Source of the DNA: Streptomyces sp. D2-8
GTDB lineage: Bacteria; Actinomycetota; Actinomycetes; Streptomycetales; Streptomycetaceae
Direction: 5' to 3'
Assembly: GCF_023184515.1 (NCBI RefSeq)
Contig: NZ_JAAHBP010000015.1
Span: 178,246-242,245, forward strand
Length of the DNA stretch: 64,000 nucleotides
Under the pieces are notes generated by a model. It was given only the letters and a program-made list of their open reading frames with translations, did no database searches and was not told the DNA's origin. Of this stretch, positions 25,461-34,085 are shown one piece after another; position 1 is the stretch's first letter, and each line of letters opens with the position of its first letter. The position numbers and the translations under genes were made by a program.

Positions 25461-26093
25461 TCAGAATGCGAGGCGCAGGCCGGGCACGATCACATCGGGA
25501 TCCGCACCGATGGCGGCCTTGTTGGCGGCGTAGAGGCGCTGCCAGGTGGTCCCGTGCCGGGCGGCGACGCCGCTCAGCGTGTCGCCCGCACGGACGGTGT
25601 AGTCGCCGCGGGAGGCGCCGCGGTCCGCGCGTTCCGTGGAACGCGCCGGCGCCTTCGGCGGCTTCGCCGGAACCGGCTTGGTGGAGGTGACCGGGTCGGC
25701 GGCGGGTGCGCCGCCGCTCGCCCCGGCGCGTGCCGAGCAGACCGGCCAGGCGCCCCATCCCTGGGCGCGCTGGACCTTGGTGGCGACGGCGATCTGCTGG
25801 GACCTACTCGCCCGGTCGGCGGTGGCCGCGTAGGCCGTGCCGCCATAGGCGCGCCAGGTCGAGGGGGCGAACTGGAGTCCGCCGTAGTAGCCGTTGCCGG
25901 TGTTGATGTGCCAGTTGCCGCCGCTCTCGCACTGGGCGATGCGGTCCCACACTCCGCTGTCAGCCGCCGCTGCGTTTCCGGTCGCGGCGAGCAGTCCGAG
26001 GGGCGCGAGCAGTGCCGCCCCGGCGAGGACCGCCGTCGTACGAACCTGGTTCTTCCGAGCGTCGGGGCGAGTGGTATCGGCACATTCGGACAT
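25461..26093 (-). CDS. Resuscitation-promoting-factor-type lytic transglycosylase with LysM
   Basis: A 210-residue secreted muralytic enzyme. The signal peptide covers about 1-44. The Rpf domain (about 45-121) begins GVWDRIAQCESGGNWHINTG with catalytic Glu56 and the disulfide pair Cys55/Cys119, and includes GYYGGLQFAPSTWRAYGG. A Pro/Ala/Lys linker leads to a C-terminal LysM domain (YTVRAGDTLSGVAARHG, 165-208) that binds peptidoglycan. Rpf proteins cleave peptidoglycan and aid spore germination and regrowth. The start ATG 26093 has an AGAGGG site; the longer frame to 26183 lacks one. A long upstream region may hold leader regulation, as known for rpfA genes, but no known riboswitch was recognised. 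Confidence 0.92.
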   Translation of the reverse strand: MSECADTTRPDARKNQVRTTAVLAGAALLAPLGLLAATGNAAAADSGVWDRIAQCESGGNWHINTGNGYYGGLQFAPSTWRAYGGTAYAATADRASRSQQIAVATKVQRAQGWGAWPVCSARAGASGGAPAADPVTSTKPVPAKPPKAPARSTERADRGASRGDYTVRAGDTLSGVAARHGTTWQRLYAANKAAIGADPDVIVPGLRLAF

Positions 26094-26638
26094 GTAGGTC
26101 CCTCTCGAAACACCCGGGGATCCCCCAAGGCGGAACGCCACTCCCGCGCCATGGGGCGCGGGGGTCGCGCTCGCCCCGTCCACCGGAGCGGTGCTGCGCC
26201 CGGTTCCTGGGAACCCGGCGGCCGGCGGACGTACCCGAGCGGTGCTCGTTGCACACGGCCGAGGAATCTAAGGAGGTGGACGGCTCGGCATCAACCAGTC
26301 ACCTGTCCGGGCAGGCCAGTTCACCAATACCTCGGGTAACGGCGATTTCCGGACACCCACTTCATTCGCGGATTTCCGGATTTATCGACCAGCCCCCCTG
26401 ACGATCTGTGACCCACTTCACCCTCCCAACAGCCTTTACACAGAGGCGAGTTGACGGTGAGTGCGCGATTCCGCGCCGAGCGTGACCCTGAGCGCTGGAT
26501 GGTTCGATTCCGTTCGCTCCGGGGCGTGACTCCCGCCACAGATCGCCCGTTGTCTCCTTCATGAGCCGGGACCTCCCCGGACCACGGGCCGGGAGCCACC
26601 CGGCTTTGCCACGCACCGCATCCCCGAGGGAGCCACCC
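26094..26638. other. Long divergent intergenic region between rpf-type gene and 26639 gene
   Basis: 545 bases without an accepted gene. On the rpf side (minus strand) the leader holds GC-rich inverted repeats, e.g. CCCGCGCC/GGCGCGGG around 26143-26163 and a GGGGATCCCC stretch near 26117-26126. A decamer GATTTCCGGA occurs twice (26344-26353 and 26371-26380), 27 bases apart, in an AT-richer patch that could be the promoter zone. I looked for the conserved blocks of the ydaO/c-di-AMP riboswitch known from rpfA leaders and could not find them. Confidence 0.5.
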
Positions 26639-27421
26639 GTGCCGCGCATGCTCGACGTCAGCGACGAGGTACGCGCCGAGATCGGCGACGAAGAAGCCGA
26701 CCGCCTGCTCGCCGGAGAGACCGCCCCGGGCAGTTACGACTGCACGTCCTGCCGCACTCCGGGCGACTCCGAGCAGGAGCGCACCAGCACCGTCCTGTTC
26801 ATCGGGGACGAGACCGCCGTCCTCGCCTTCGCCCACGCCGGCTGCCTGCCCTCGCAGGTCGTGCAGGTCACCGAGGAGCAGCTGCGGGGCGCCGTGAAGT
26901 CCATCACCGGCGACACGGTCGATCTGGAGCCCGACAAGGTGGTGCCCCAGCAGGCGGTGCTCGGCGTGACCAGCGGGCTCGTCCTGATCGGCGGGGAACT
27001 GCACCCGGCCCTCGTGGTGGAGCCGACCGGGCCCATCGCCCGGCCGGGCACGACCGGCGCCGGCGACGACTTCCTGCCGCTGCTCATCGAGCAGGGGTTC
27101 ATGCCGCTGACCGAGCTGTCGGCCGTACCGCCGGTGCTGCACGGCTGGTCGGTCCTGCTCGCCGTGGGCCGGCTGCACGCGGTGCTCCAGCCGGGCGGCA
27201 ACGGCGGCCAGCCGGTGGCCTGGTGGCAGGCGCACCAGCCGCTCCAGGTGACCGAGGGCTGGCGCGCGGCCGCCAACAAGCACCAGCAGGTGCTGATGTT
27301 CGCCGCGCCCGTCGGCTCGATCGGCCGCCAGCCGCGCGAGGACCTGCTGCGCGACGCGCTGGACAAGGCGGCGGCGAACGGAAAGCTGGTCGCCTCGGCG
27401 CTGCCGCTGGCCGGCATCTGA
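26639..27421 (+). CDS. Conserved hypothetical protein
   Basis: A 260-residue soluble protein that I do not recognise. It begins MPRMLDVSDEVRAEIGDEEA and has a Cys pair in SYDCTSCRTPGD plus another Cys in AHAGCLPSQV, a possible metal site. The rest alternates short hydrophobic strands and charged helices and ends in SALPLAGI. No signal peptide or membrane helix is visible. The start GTG 26639 is chosen because AGGGAG lies at the right distance; ATG 26648 is an alternative. It is followed 85 bases later by another unknown gene on the same strand. Confidence 0.75.
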   Translation: MPRMLDVSDEVRAEIGDEEADRLLAGETAPGSYDCTSCRTPGDSEQERTSTVLFIGDETAVLAFAHAGCLPSQVVQVTEEQLRGAVKSITGDTVDLEPDKVVPQQAVLGVTSGLVLIGGELHPALVVEPTGPIARPGTTGAGDDFLPLLIEQGFMPLTELSAVPPVLHGWSVLLAVGRLHAVLQPGGNGGQPVAWWQAHQPLQVTEGWRAAANKHQQVLMFAAPVGSIGRQPREDLLRDALDKAAANGKLVASALPLAGI

Positions 27422-27506
27422 GCCGCGCGTCACCCGTGCACGCCGTAGACCTGCGAAAGCCGTACCCGGGCCGCATCCCTTGACCCGCGGGGTCGTTTGG
27501 ACATAC

Positions 27507-27884
27507 GTGCACGCATACGACGTTCCCCGCCGCCAGTCCTTCTCGCCGATCCCGTCCGCGCGATCGGCTCAGGACTCCCAGGGCGGCCCATCGGCCACGC
27601 CGATCTACGACGCGCTCTACGCCGAGTACGTCAAGTCCTTCCGCGCACTGCCCGGCGACCGCAGCGGCGAGGAGAAGCTGGGTTTCACCGCCTTCGGGAA
27701 CACCCCGCACGGCTCGGGCTCGTACGGCGGGTCGTACAGTGCCTACAGCGCGGGCGCCCAGAGCGCCCGCCATGCCGCCGGGCAGCAGCCCCAGTGGCAG
27801 CGCGTCGGGACCATCGGCTCGCACGCCACAGGGATGCACTACGTACCGGCCGCGCTGCCGCCGGTACGGCGCGGCGGCATCTGA
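27507..27884 (+). CDS. Small hypothetical protein
   Basis: A 125-residue protein, Ser/Gly/Tyr-rich in the middle (GSGSYGGSYSAYSAG), with no membrane segment or known domain. The most structured part is PIYDALYAEYVKSFRALPG, a probable amphipathic helix. The start is uncertain: GTG 27507 lacks a clear ribosome site. A TTGACC hexamer at 27480 resembles a -35 box but leaves the -10 overlapping the start. It ends at a strong terminator shared with der. Confidence 0.6.
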   Translation: MHAYDVPRRQSFSPIPSARSAQDSQGGPSATPIYDALYAEYVKSFRALPGDRSGEEKLGFTAFGNTPHGSGSYGGSYSAYSAGAQSARHAAGQQPQWQRVGTIGSHATGMHYVPAALPPVRRGGI

Positions 27885-27897
27885 GCGAGCACCGGAC

Positions 27898-27936
27898 ACT
27901 GGAAAGGGCGGCCCCGGCGGGGCCGCCCTTTCCAGT
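27898..27936. terminator. Strong bidirectional terminator
   Basis: A perfect 18-base-pair stem (27898-27915 with 27919-27936) closed by a 3-base loop separates the convergent hypothetical gene and der. It ends 9 bases before the der stop. Confidence 0.92.
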
Positions 27937-27944
27937 GCTTCGCG

Positions 27945-29438
27945 CTACTTCTTCCTGCCGCGCTTCTCGCGCACCCGCACGGAGATGTGGATCGGCGTCC
28001 CGTCGAAGCCGAACTCCTCGCGCAGACGCCGCTCGATGAAGCGCCGGTAGCCCGCCTCGATGAAGCCGGAGGCGAACAGCACGAACCGCGGCGGCTTGGT
28101 GCCCGCCTGCGTGCCGAACAGGATGCGCGGCTGCTTGCCGCCCCGGACCGGGTGCGGGTGGGCGGCGACCAGCTCACCGAGGAAGGCGTTCAGCCGGCCC
28201 GTCGGGACCCGGGTCTCCCAGCCCGCCAGGGCCGTCTCGATCGCCGGGACCAGCTTCTCCATGTGCCGTCCGGTGCGCGCCGAGACGTTGACCCGCGGCG
28301 CCCACGCCACCTGGCCGAGCTCGGTCTCGATCTCCCGCTCCAGGTAGTAGCGGCGCTCCTCGTCGAGGGTGTCCCACTTGTTGTACGCGAGGACGATGGC
28401 GCGGCCCGCCTCGACGGCCATGGTGACGATCCGCTGGTCCTGCACCGAGATGGACTCGGAGCCGTCGATCAGGATGACCGCCACCTCCGCCTTCTCGACG
28501 GCGGCCGCGGTGCGCAGCGAGGCGTAGTAGTCGGCGCCCTGCTGAAGGTGGACGCGCTTGCGGATGCCCGCCGTGTCGACGAACTTCCAGGTGACGCCGC
28601 CGAGTTCGATCAGCTCGTCGACCGGGTCGCGGGTGGTGCCCGCCAGCTCGTTGACGACGACGCGCTCCTCGCCCGCCACCTTGTTCAGCAGGGAGGACTT
28701 GCCGACGTTCGGGCGGCCGATCAGGGCGATGCGGCGCGGGCCGCCGAGGCCGGCCCCGCCGAACGTCTGGCGCGGCGCCTCCGGCAGCACCTCGAGGACC
28801 TGGTCGAGCATGTCGCCGGTGCCGCGGCCGTGCAGCGCGGAGACCGGGTGGGGCTCCCCCAGGCCCAGCGACCACAGGTAGGCCGCGTCGGCCTCGCCGC
28901 TCGGGCCGTCCACCTTGTTGGCGCACAGCACGACCGGCTTGCCGGCCTTGCGCAGCAGCCGGACGACGGCCTCGTCGGTGTCGGTGGCGCCGACCTTGGC
29001 GTCGACGACGAAGACGACCGCGTCGGCGGCCTCGATGGCGTACTCGGCCTGGGCGGCCACGGAGGCGTCGATGCCGAGGACGTCCTGCTCCCAGCCGCCG
29101 GTGTCGACGACCTTGAAGCGGCGGCCCGCCCACTCGGCCTCGTAGGTGACGCGGTCGCGGGTGACGCCGGGCTTGTCCTCGACGACGGCCTCGCGGCGCC
29201 CGATGATGCGGTTCACCAGAGTCGACTTGCCGACATTGGGGCGGCCGACGACGGCGAGCACGGGCAGCGGGCCGTGGCCGGCCGCCTCGATGGCGCCCTC
29301 GACGTCCTCGAGGTCGAAGCCCTCCTCCGCGGCGAGCTCCATGAACTCCGCGAACTCGGCGTCGCCGAGCGCCCCGTGGTCGTGCTCGTACGCGCCCTCG
29401 GACGCGTCCGAGCCGTCGGGCTGGATGTGGTCGTTCAT
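27945..29438 (-). CDS. der: Ribosome biogenesis GTPase Der (EngA)
   Basis: A 497-residue protein with two consecutive GTPase domains and a C-terminal KH-like domain, the layout unique to Der. The first G1 motif is GRPNVGKST (65-73) with DTGGWE as G3 and NKVD as G4. The second has GRPNVGKSS, DTAGI and NKWD. An acidic N-terminal extension of about 57 residues is usual in actinobacteria. Der acts in assembly of the 50S subunit and is essential. It is the last gene of the aroH-tyrA-cmk-plsC-der run, 78 bases after the acyltransferase gene, and ends at the strong terminator. Confidence 0.96.
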   Translation of the reverse strand: MNDHIQPDGSDASEGAYEHDHGALGDAEFAEFMELAAEEGFDLEDVEGAIEAAGHGPLPVLAVVGRPNVGKSTLVNRIIGRREAVVEDKPGVTRDRVTYEAEWAGRRFKVVDTGGWEQDVLGIDASVAAQAEYAIEAADAVVFVVDAKVGATDTDEAVVRLLRKAGKPVVLCANKVDGPSGEADAAYLWSLGLGEPHPVSALHGRGTGDMLDQVLEVLPEAPRQTFGGAGLGGPRRIALIGRPNVGKSSLLNKVAGEERVVVNELAGTTRDPVDELIELGGVTWKFVDTAGIRKRVHLQQGADYYASLRTAAAVEKAEVAVILIDGSESISVQDQRIVTMAVEAGRAIVLAYNKWDTLDEERRYYLEREIETELGQVAWAPRVNVSARTGRHMEKLVPAIETALAGWETRVPTGRLNAFLGELVAAHPHPVRGGKQPRILFGTQAGTKPPRFVLFASGFIEAGYRRFIERRLREEFGFDGTPIHISVRVREKRGRKK

Positions 29439-29516
29439 GAAGTCCGTACCTCGTCGTTCATTGTGGTGGTCGGTGGAGTACCCGCTGTTCCGGGCTGATC
29501 CACTACTCAGTGTCGC

Positions 29517-30164
29517 CTAGCGCCCGGTGAGGCGCCTGGCGTTTTCCAGGTGGGCCGCGAGCTGCTTCTGGATGCGCCCGGTCGCCTCGTCCAGCGCCGT
29601 GCGCGTCCGGCGACCGCTGCCGTCGCCCGCCTCGAAGGGCTCGCCGAAGACGACGTCGACGCGGGAGCGCAGCGGAGGCAGCCCCTTTATCAACCGTCCC
29701 GGCTTCTCGGAACTTCCCATCACGGCCACCGGGACGATCGGGGCGCCGCTGCGCACCGCGAAGTACGCGAGGCCGGCGCGCAGCGAGGCGAAGTCGCCCT
29801 CGCCCCGGGTGCCCTCCGGGAAGATGCCGAGCACGCCGCCGCCCGCCAGGACGCCGAGCGCCCGGGTGATCGCCGTGCGGTCGGTGGTGTCGCGGTCGAC
29901 CTTCACCTGCCCGATGCCGAGCAGGAAGGGGTCCAGCGGCCCGATGAACGCTTCCTTCTTGATCAGGAAGTGCGTCGGCCGGGGCGCCACGCCCATGACC
30001 ATCGGACCGTCGATGTTGTGGGAGTGGTTGACCGCGAGGATCAGGGGGCCGCTCGCGGGCACCCGCCAGGCGCCGAGCACGCGCGGCTTCCACAGCCCGT
30101 ACATCAGGCCGACGCCGATGCGCCGCCCGACCTCGGCACCCCGCGCCGAAGGCAGCTCGGTCAC
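29517..30164 (-). CDS. 1-acyl-glycerol-3-phosphate acyltransferase-like protein (PlsC family)
   Basis: A 215-residue acyltransferase of the PlsC/LPLAT family. The catalytic HX4D motif is present (NHSHNID, in AVNHSHNIDGP), as is the glycerophosphate-binding FPEGTRGEGD. No long membrane helix is seen, only an N-terminal hydrophobic stretch. It probably transfers acyl chains to lysophosphatidic acid in phospholipid synthesis. The GTG start overlaps the cmk stop by 4 bases (GTGA), showing coupled translation. A cmk-plsC-der order is common in actinobacteria. Confidence 0.9.
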   Translation of the reverse strand: MTELPSARGAEVGRRIGVGLMYGLWKPRVLGAWRVPASGPLILAVNHSHNIDGPMVMGVAPRPTHFLIKKEAFIGPLDPFLLGIGQVKVDRDTTDRTAITRALGVLAGGGVLGIFPEGTRGEGDFASLRAGLAYFAVRSGAPIVPVAVMGSSEKPGRLIKGLPPLRSRVDVVFGEPFEAGDGSGRRTRTALDEATGRIQKQLAAHLENARRLTGR

Positions 30165-30841
30165 TTTCCGGCCCGCTTCTCCTCGACGAGGGTGACGACG
30201 CACTCGATGACCTGGGCCAGCGTGAGCTCGGTGGTGTCCACCTCGACGGCGTCGTCCGCCTTGGCGAGCGGGGAGGTCTTGCGGCTGGAGTCGGCGGCGT
30301 CCCGCTTGATCAGGGCCTCGCGGGTGGAGTGGACGTCGGAGCCCTTCAGCTCGCCGCTGCGGCGGGCGGCGCGCGCCTCCGGGGAGGCGGTGAGAAAGAT
30401 CTTGAGGTCGGCGTCCGGGAGGACGGTCGTGCCGATGTCCCGGCCCTCGACGACGATGCCCTTCTCCGCGGAGGCGGCGATCGAGCGCTGCAGCTCGGTG
30501 ATCCGGGCCCGCACCTCGGGCACCGCGCTGACCGCGCTGACCTTGGAGGAGACCTCCTGGGTGCGGATCGGGCCGGCCACGTCCACGCCGTCGACGGTGA
30601 TGGCCGGCCCCTCCGGGTCGGTGCCGGAGATGATCTCGGGCTTGCCCGCGACGGCGGCGATGGCGGACGGGTCGTCGATGTCGATGCCGTTGCTCACCAT
30701 CCACCAGGTGATCGCCCGGTACTGGGCGCCGGTGTCCAGGTAGCTCAGCTCGAGCTGGGCCGCCACGGCCTTCGAGGTGCTCGACTTGCCGGTGCCGGCG
30801 GGGCCGTCGATGGCGACAATCACTGGCGTGGCGCTTTCCAC
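30161..30841 (-). CDS. cmk: Cytidylate kinase
   Basis: A 226-residue CMP/dCMP kinase. The P-loop is DGPAGTGKSS (12-21), followed by the CMP-binding region (LSYLDTGAQYRAITW) and the insert and LID regions with GRDIGTTVLPDA and RDAADSSRKTSPL. It phosphorylates CMP and dCMP to the diphosphates. I place the start at GTG 30841, with AAGGT upstream; the open frame to 30949 is not protein-like. It lies 162 bases after tyrA and is coupled to the acyltransferase. Confidence 0.95.
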   Translation of the reverse strand: MESATPVIVAIDGPAGTGKSSTSKAVAAQLELSYLDTGAQYRAITWWMVSNGIDIDDPSAIAAVAGKPEIISGTDPEGPAITVDGVDVAGPIRTQEVSSKVSAVSAVPEVRARITELQRSIAASAEKGIVVEGRDIGTTVLPDADLKIFLTASPEARAARRSGELKGSDVHSTREALIKRDAADSSRKTSPLAKADDAVEVDTTELTLAQVIECVVTLVEEKRAGK

Positions 30842-31003
30842 AGTGGGGACCTTCCTGAACCGGGCTCGGCGGGGTGAGGGCGCGACTGCCCCGCACAAGG
30901 TTACTGGGTGCGGGTCACTCGTCCGGCCGCGCGTCCACGCCGGCGGCACTCGACGGCCGGCGGCCCAGGGCCGAGCCCCCGGGAGCGGCTCGCCCCGTAC
31001 CTC

Positions 31004-32089
31004 CTACTGCCGGATCGCCCAGCCCCGCTCCCGCAGCGCGGCGCTCAGTACCGGGGCCGCCTTCGGCTCCACCATCAGCTGCACCAGACCGGCCTGCTGC
31101 CCCGTGGCGTGCTCGATCCGTACGTCCTCGATGTTGACGCCGGCCATGCCCGCGTCGGCGAAGATCCGGGCCAGCTGTCCCGGCTGGTCGTCGATGAGCA
31201 CGGCCACGACCTCGTAGACCCGCGGCGCGGACCCGTGCTTGCCGGGGACGCGGACCTGCCCGGCGTTGCCGCGCCGCAGCACGTCCTCGATCCCGCCGGC
31301 GCCCTCGTGGCGCTTGTGGTCGTCGGAGGACTGCAGGGCGCGCAGGGCCCGCACGGTCTCCTCCAGGTCGGCCGCGACATCCGTGAGCAGGTCGGCGACC
31401 GGCGCGGGGTTGGCGGAGAGGATGTCGATCCACATCCGGGGGTCGGAGGCGGCGATCCGCGTCACGTCCCGGATGCCCTGCCCGCACAGCCGTACGGCGG
31501 CCTCCTCGGCGTGCTCCAGGCGTGCGGCGACCAGGCTGGAGACCAGGTGGGGCATGTGGGAGACGAGGGCGACGGCACGGTCGTGGGCGTCGGCGTCCAT
31601 GACCACCGGCACGGCCCGGCAGTGCGAGACCAGTTCCAGGGCGAGGTTCAGCACCTCGGTGTCGGTGTCCCGGGTCGGGGTCAGCACCCAGGGGCGGCCC
31701 TCGAAGAGGTCCCCGGTCGCGGCCAGCGGGCCGGACTTCTCCCGGCCCGACATGGGGTGCGTGCCGATGTACGCGGACAGGTCGAGGCCGCGGGCCTCCA
31801 GCTCGCGGCGCGGCCCGCCCTTGACGCTGGCGACGTCGAGGTAGCCGCGTCCCGCACCGCGGCGCATGGCGTCCGTGAGCACGTCGGCCACGTGCGCGGG
31901 CGGGGCGGCCACGATCACGAGGTCGACGGGCCCGTCCGGCGCCTCGTCCGTGCCGGCGCCGAGCGCGGCCGCCGTGCGGGCCTGCTCCGGCTCCGGGTCG
32001 GCGAGGTGCACGGTGACGCCCCGCTGGGACAGGACCAGGGCGGCGGACGTGCCGATGAGGCCGGTGCCGATGACGAGTGCGGTCCTCAC
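31004..32089 (-). CDS. tyrA: Prephenate dehydrogenase
   Basis: A 361-residue tyrosine-pathway enzyme. An N-terminal Rossmann motif (ALVIGTGLIGTSAALVL) binds NAD(P), the substrate region includes GTHPMSGREKSG with the catalytic His, and a C-terminal ACT domain (about 280-355: YEVVAVLIDDQPGQLARIF) suggests feedback control by an aromatic amino acid. It converts prephenate to 4-hydroxyphenylpyruvate. Its GTG start overlaps the aroH stop by 4 bases (GTGA), so chorismate mutase and prephenate dehydrogenase, consecutive steps, are made together. Confidence 0.95.
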   Translation of the reverse strand: MRTALVIGTGLIGTSAALVLSQRGVTVHLADPEPEQARTAAALGAGTDEAPDGPVDLVIVAAPPAHVADVLTDAMRRGAGRGYLDVASVKGGPRRELEARGLDLSAYIGTHPMSGREKSGPLAATGDLFEGRPWVLTPTRDTDTEVLNLALELVSHCRAVPVVMDADAHDRAVALVSHMPHLVSSLVAARLEHAEEAAVRLCGQGIRDVTRIAASDPRMWIDILSANPAPVADLLTDVAADLEETVRALRALQSSDDHKRHEGAGGIEDVLRRGNAGQVRVPGKHGSAPRVYEVVAVLIDDQPGQLARIFADAGMAGVNIEDVRIEHATGQQAGLVQLMVEPKAAPVLSAALRERGWAIRQ

Positions 32090-32451
32090 TGGGCGATGTC
32101 CTTGCGCAGGGCGGCCGCGGCGCCGAGGTAGACGTGGGCGATGTCGGCCCGGGGCCGGTCGGACTCGATGTGCGCGAGGACCCGGACGACACGCGGCATG
32201 GCGCCCTCGATGTCCAGTTCCTGGGCGCAGATCAGCGGCACGTCGACGATGCCCAGCTTGCGGGCCGCGGCCGCCGGGAAGTCGCTGTGCAGGTCGGGCG
32301 TGGCCGTGAACCAGATGCTGATCAGGTCGTCGGCGGCGAGATCGTTGCGCTCCAGGATCTCCGTGAGCAGGGCTCCGACCTGCTCGTCCATGTGCCCGGC
32401 CTCGTCCCGTTCGAGTTGGACGGCGCCCCGGACCGCTCGTACCGCCACGGC
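32086..32451 (-). CDS. aroH: Chorismate mutase, AroH type
   Basis: A 121-residue monofunctional chorismate mutase of the trimeric AroH class known from Bacillus subtilis. The N-terminus VRAVRGAVQLERDE carries the conserved active-site Arg, and the rest (HSDFPAAAARKLGI, VPLICAQELDIEG, RVLAHIESD, HVYLGAAAALRKD) matches the family. It turns chorismate into prephenate, the substrate of the coupled TyrA. The start GTG 32451 has AAGGAG seven bases upstream. It is the first gene of the operon and divergent from the Rieske gene. Confidence 0.95.
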   Translation of the reverse strand, partial: AVAVRAVRGAVQLERDEAGHMDEQVGALLTEILERNDLAADDLISIWFTATPDLHSDFPAAAARKLGIVDVPLICAQELDIEGAMPRVVRVLAHIESDRPRADIAHVYLGAAAALRKDIAQ

Positions 32452-32627
32452 GATGCTCCTTGCTGACGTGCGTGTCGCTCTACGTCCGACCAGCCTAGTC
32501 AGCCTGGGCGGCCCGGGTGCGCGGCGCCCGCCCGGTGAGACGCCGGGATCGGCACCTTTGGGTAAGTTCGCTGCCAAGATGACGCATGTTCCGATTCACC
32601 CCCCTTCGACACTTTCGGAGTGACGAC

Positions 32628-33041
32628 ATGACCCACGAGACCACGCGCCGCACGGTTCTCCTCGCGACGGGTGCGACGGGCGCGGCGGCGCTCGTCGCGG
32701 CCTGCGGCGGGGGCGGCGACGACAGCGGTTCCGCGTCGACGAGCGCCACCGCGGGCCAGGCCCTGGCCGAGACCGACGAGATCCCGGTCGGCGGCGGCAA
32801 GATCTTCAAGGACGAGAAGGTCGTGGTGACCCAGCCGGAGCAGGGTCAGTTCAAGGCCTTCTCGGCGATCTGCACCCACCAGCGCTGCACACTGGCGTCC
32901 GTCTCCGACGGCATGATCAACTGCCCCTGCCACGGCAGCAAGTTCCGCATCGCCGACGGCGCGGTGGCCCACGGCCCGGCGACCCGGCCGCTGCCCGCCG
33001 AGGACATCGTCGTGGAGGGAAACTCGGTCCGCCTCGCCTGA
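32628..33041 (+). CDS. Rieske [2Fe-2S] protein with Tat-lipoprotein signal
   Basis: A 137-residue exported Rieske protein. The N-terminus has a twin-arginine motif (TTRRTVLL) and a lipobox (LVAAC, Cys26), so it is probably exported folded by Tat and lipid-anchored. The cluster ligands are Cys82-x-His84 (CTHQRC) and Cys99-x2-His102 (CPCHGS), with Cys87/Cys101 as the usual disulfide. It lacks the transmembrane anchor of the bc complex QcrA and no oxidase or reductase is adjacent, so its electron partner is unknown. The start ATG 32628 has a GGAGTG site. Confidence 0.9.
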   Translation: MTHETTRRTVLLATGATGAAALVAACGGGGDDSGSASTSATAGQALAETDEIPVGGGKIFKDEKVVVTQPEQGQFKAFSAICTHQRCTLASVSDGMINCPCHGSKFRIADGAVAHGPATRPLPAEDIVVEGNSVRLA

Positions 33042-33065
33042 GGGCCCGCGACCGGCCCCGCGGCG

Positions 33066-34085
33066 TCACGCGTCCCAGAGCGCCCCGAGGGTGAGCAGGT
33101 CGCTCCGGTACTCGACACGGTCGGCCCACTCGGCGGGCCAGGCCTCCGCGCCCAGATGCGCGCCGGCGAAGGCACCCGTCAGGCAGGCGATCGAGTCCGA
33201 GTCACCGGCGGTGCAGGCCGCGCGGCGCAGGGCCGTCACCGGCTCGTCCACGAAGAGCAGGAAGCACAGCAGCCCGGTCGCCAGGGCCTCCTCGGCGATC
33301 CAGCCCTCGCCGGTGGCCAGACACGGGTCGGTCTCCGGCGAGACGGTGCGCACGGCGTGCCGGAGCCGTTCGAGGACCTCCAGGCACTCGTCCCAGCCGC
33401 GCGCGATGAACCGCTCGGGGCTCGGGTCCCCGGCCCGCCGCCACAGGTCGCCGAGCCAGCGCTCGTGGTAGTGGCTGCGGTTCTCCAGGGCGTACGAGCG
33501 CAGCAGGCCGATCAGCCCGGTCGGCTCGGCGCCCTGCGCGAGCAGGCGTACGGCGTGTGCGGTGAGGTCGGAGGCGGCGAGCGCGGTGGGGTGCCCGTGG
33601 GTGAGGGCGGACTGCAACTGGGCGGCGCCCGCACGCTGTTCGTCACTGAGTCCGGGGACCAGCCCCAAGGGCGCGACCCGCATGTTGGCGCCGCAGCCCT
33701 TGGATTCGATCCGACTGGCGTCCTGCCAGGGGCGGGCCTCGTCCTTCAGCAGCATGCAGGCCTCCATGCAGGTGCGGCCAGGGGCCCGGTTGTTCTCCGG
33801 GGACCGGTACCACTCCACGAACTCCTCCCGCAGGGGCCTGGCCAGGCGCAGCGGGGTGAGCAGCCCCCGGTCCATCGCCGTCCGCACCGCCCGGCCGAGC
33901 GCCAGTGTCATCTGGGTGTCGTCCGAGACGAGGGCGCGCTCGGGCAGCTCCATCTGCCGCCAAGGCCCGCACGTGGCGAGGATCGAAGGGACGTCGTCGA
34001 ACTCGGTCGGAAAGCCCAGCGCATCCCCGAGCGCGAGACCCGTGAGCGCTCCGGTGGCGGCCTGCTTGTGGACGAGCGTGGTCAT
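33066..34085 (-). CDS. ADP-ribosylglycohydrolase family protein
   Basis: A 339-residue member of the DraG/ARH family, which remove ADP-ribose from proteins or nucleic acid. The metal-binding motifs are visible: GDALG (20-24), SDDTQM (54-59) and near the C-terminus GDSDSIA (294-300), giving the two-Mg site. It is coupled by a 4-base overlap (ATGA) to the upstream Nudix regulator gene, and together they suggest control of NAD or ADP-ribose metabolism. It ends 25 bases from the convergent Rieske gene. Confidence 0.93.
   Translation of the reverse strand: MTTLVHKQAATGALTGLALGDALGFPTEFDDVPSILATCGPWRQMELPERALVSDDTQMTLALGRAVRTAMDRGLLTPLRLARPLREEFVEWYRSPENNRAPGRTCMEACMLLKDEARPWQDASRIESKGCGANMRVAPLGLVPGLSDEQRAGAAQLQSALTHGHPTALAASDLTAHAVRLLAQGAEPTGLIGLLRSYALENRSHYHERWLGDLWRRAGDPSPERFIARGWDECLEVLERLRHAVRTVSPETDPCLATGEGWIAEEALATGLLCFLLFVDEPVTALRRAACTAGDSDSIACLTGAFAGAHLGAEAWPAEWADRVEYRSDLLTLGALWDA

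Noticed and set aside
26094..26300. ydaO-type c-di-AMP riboswitch upstream of the Rpf-type gene
   Set aside because: The conserved sequence blocks I remember for the family were not found; only unspecific GC hairpins are visible.
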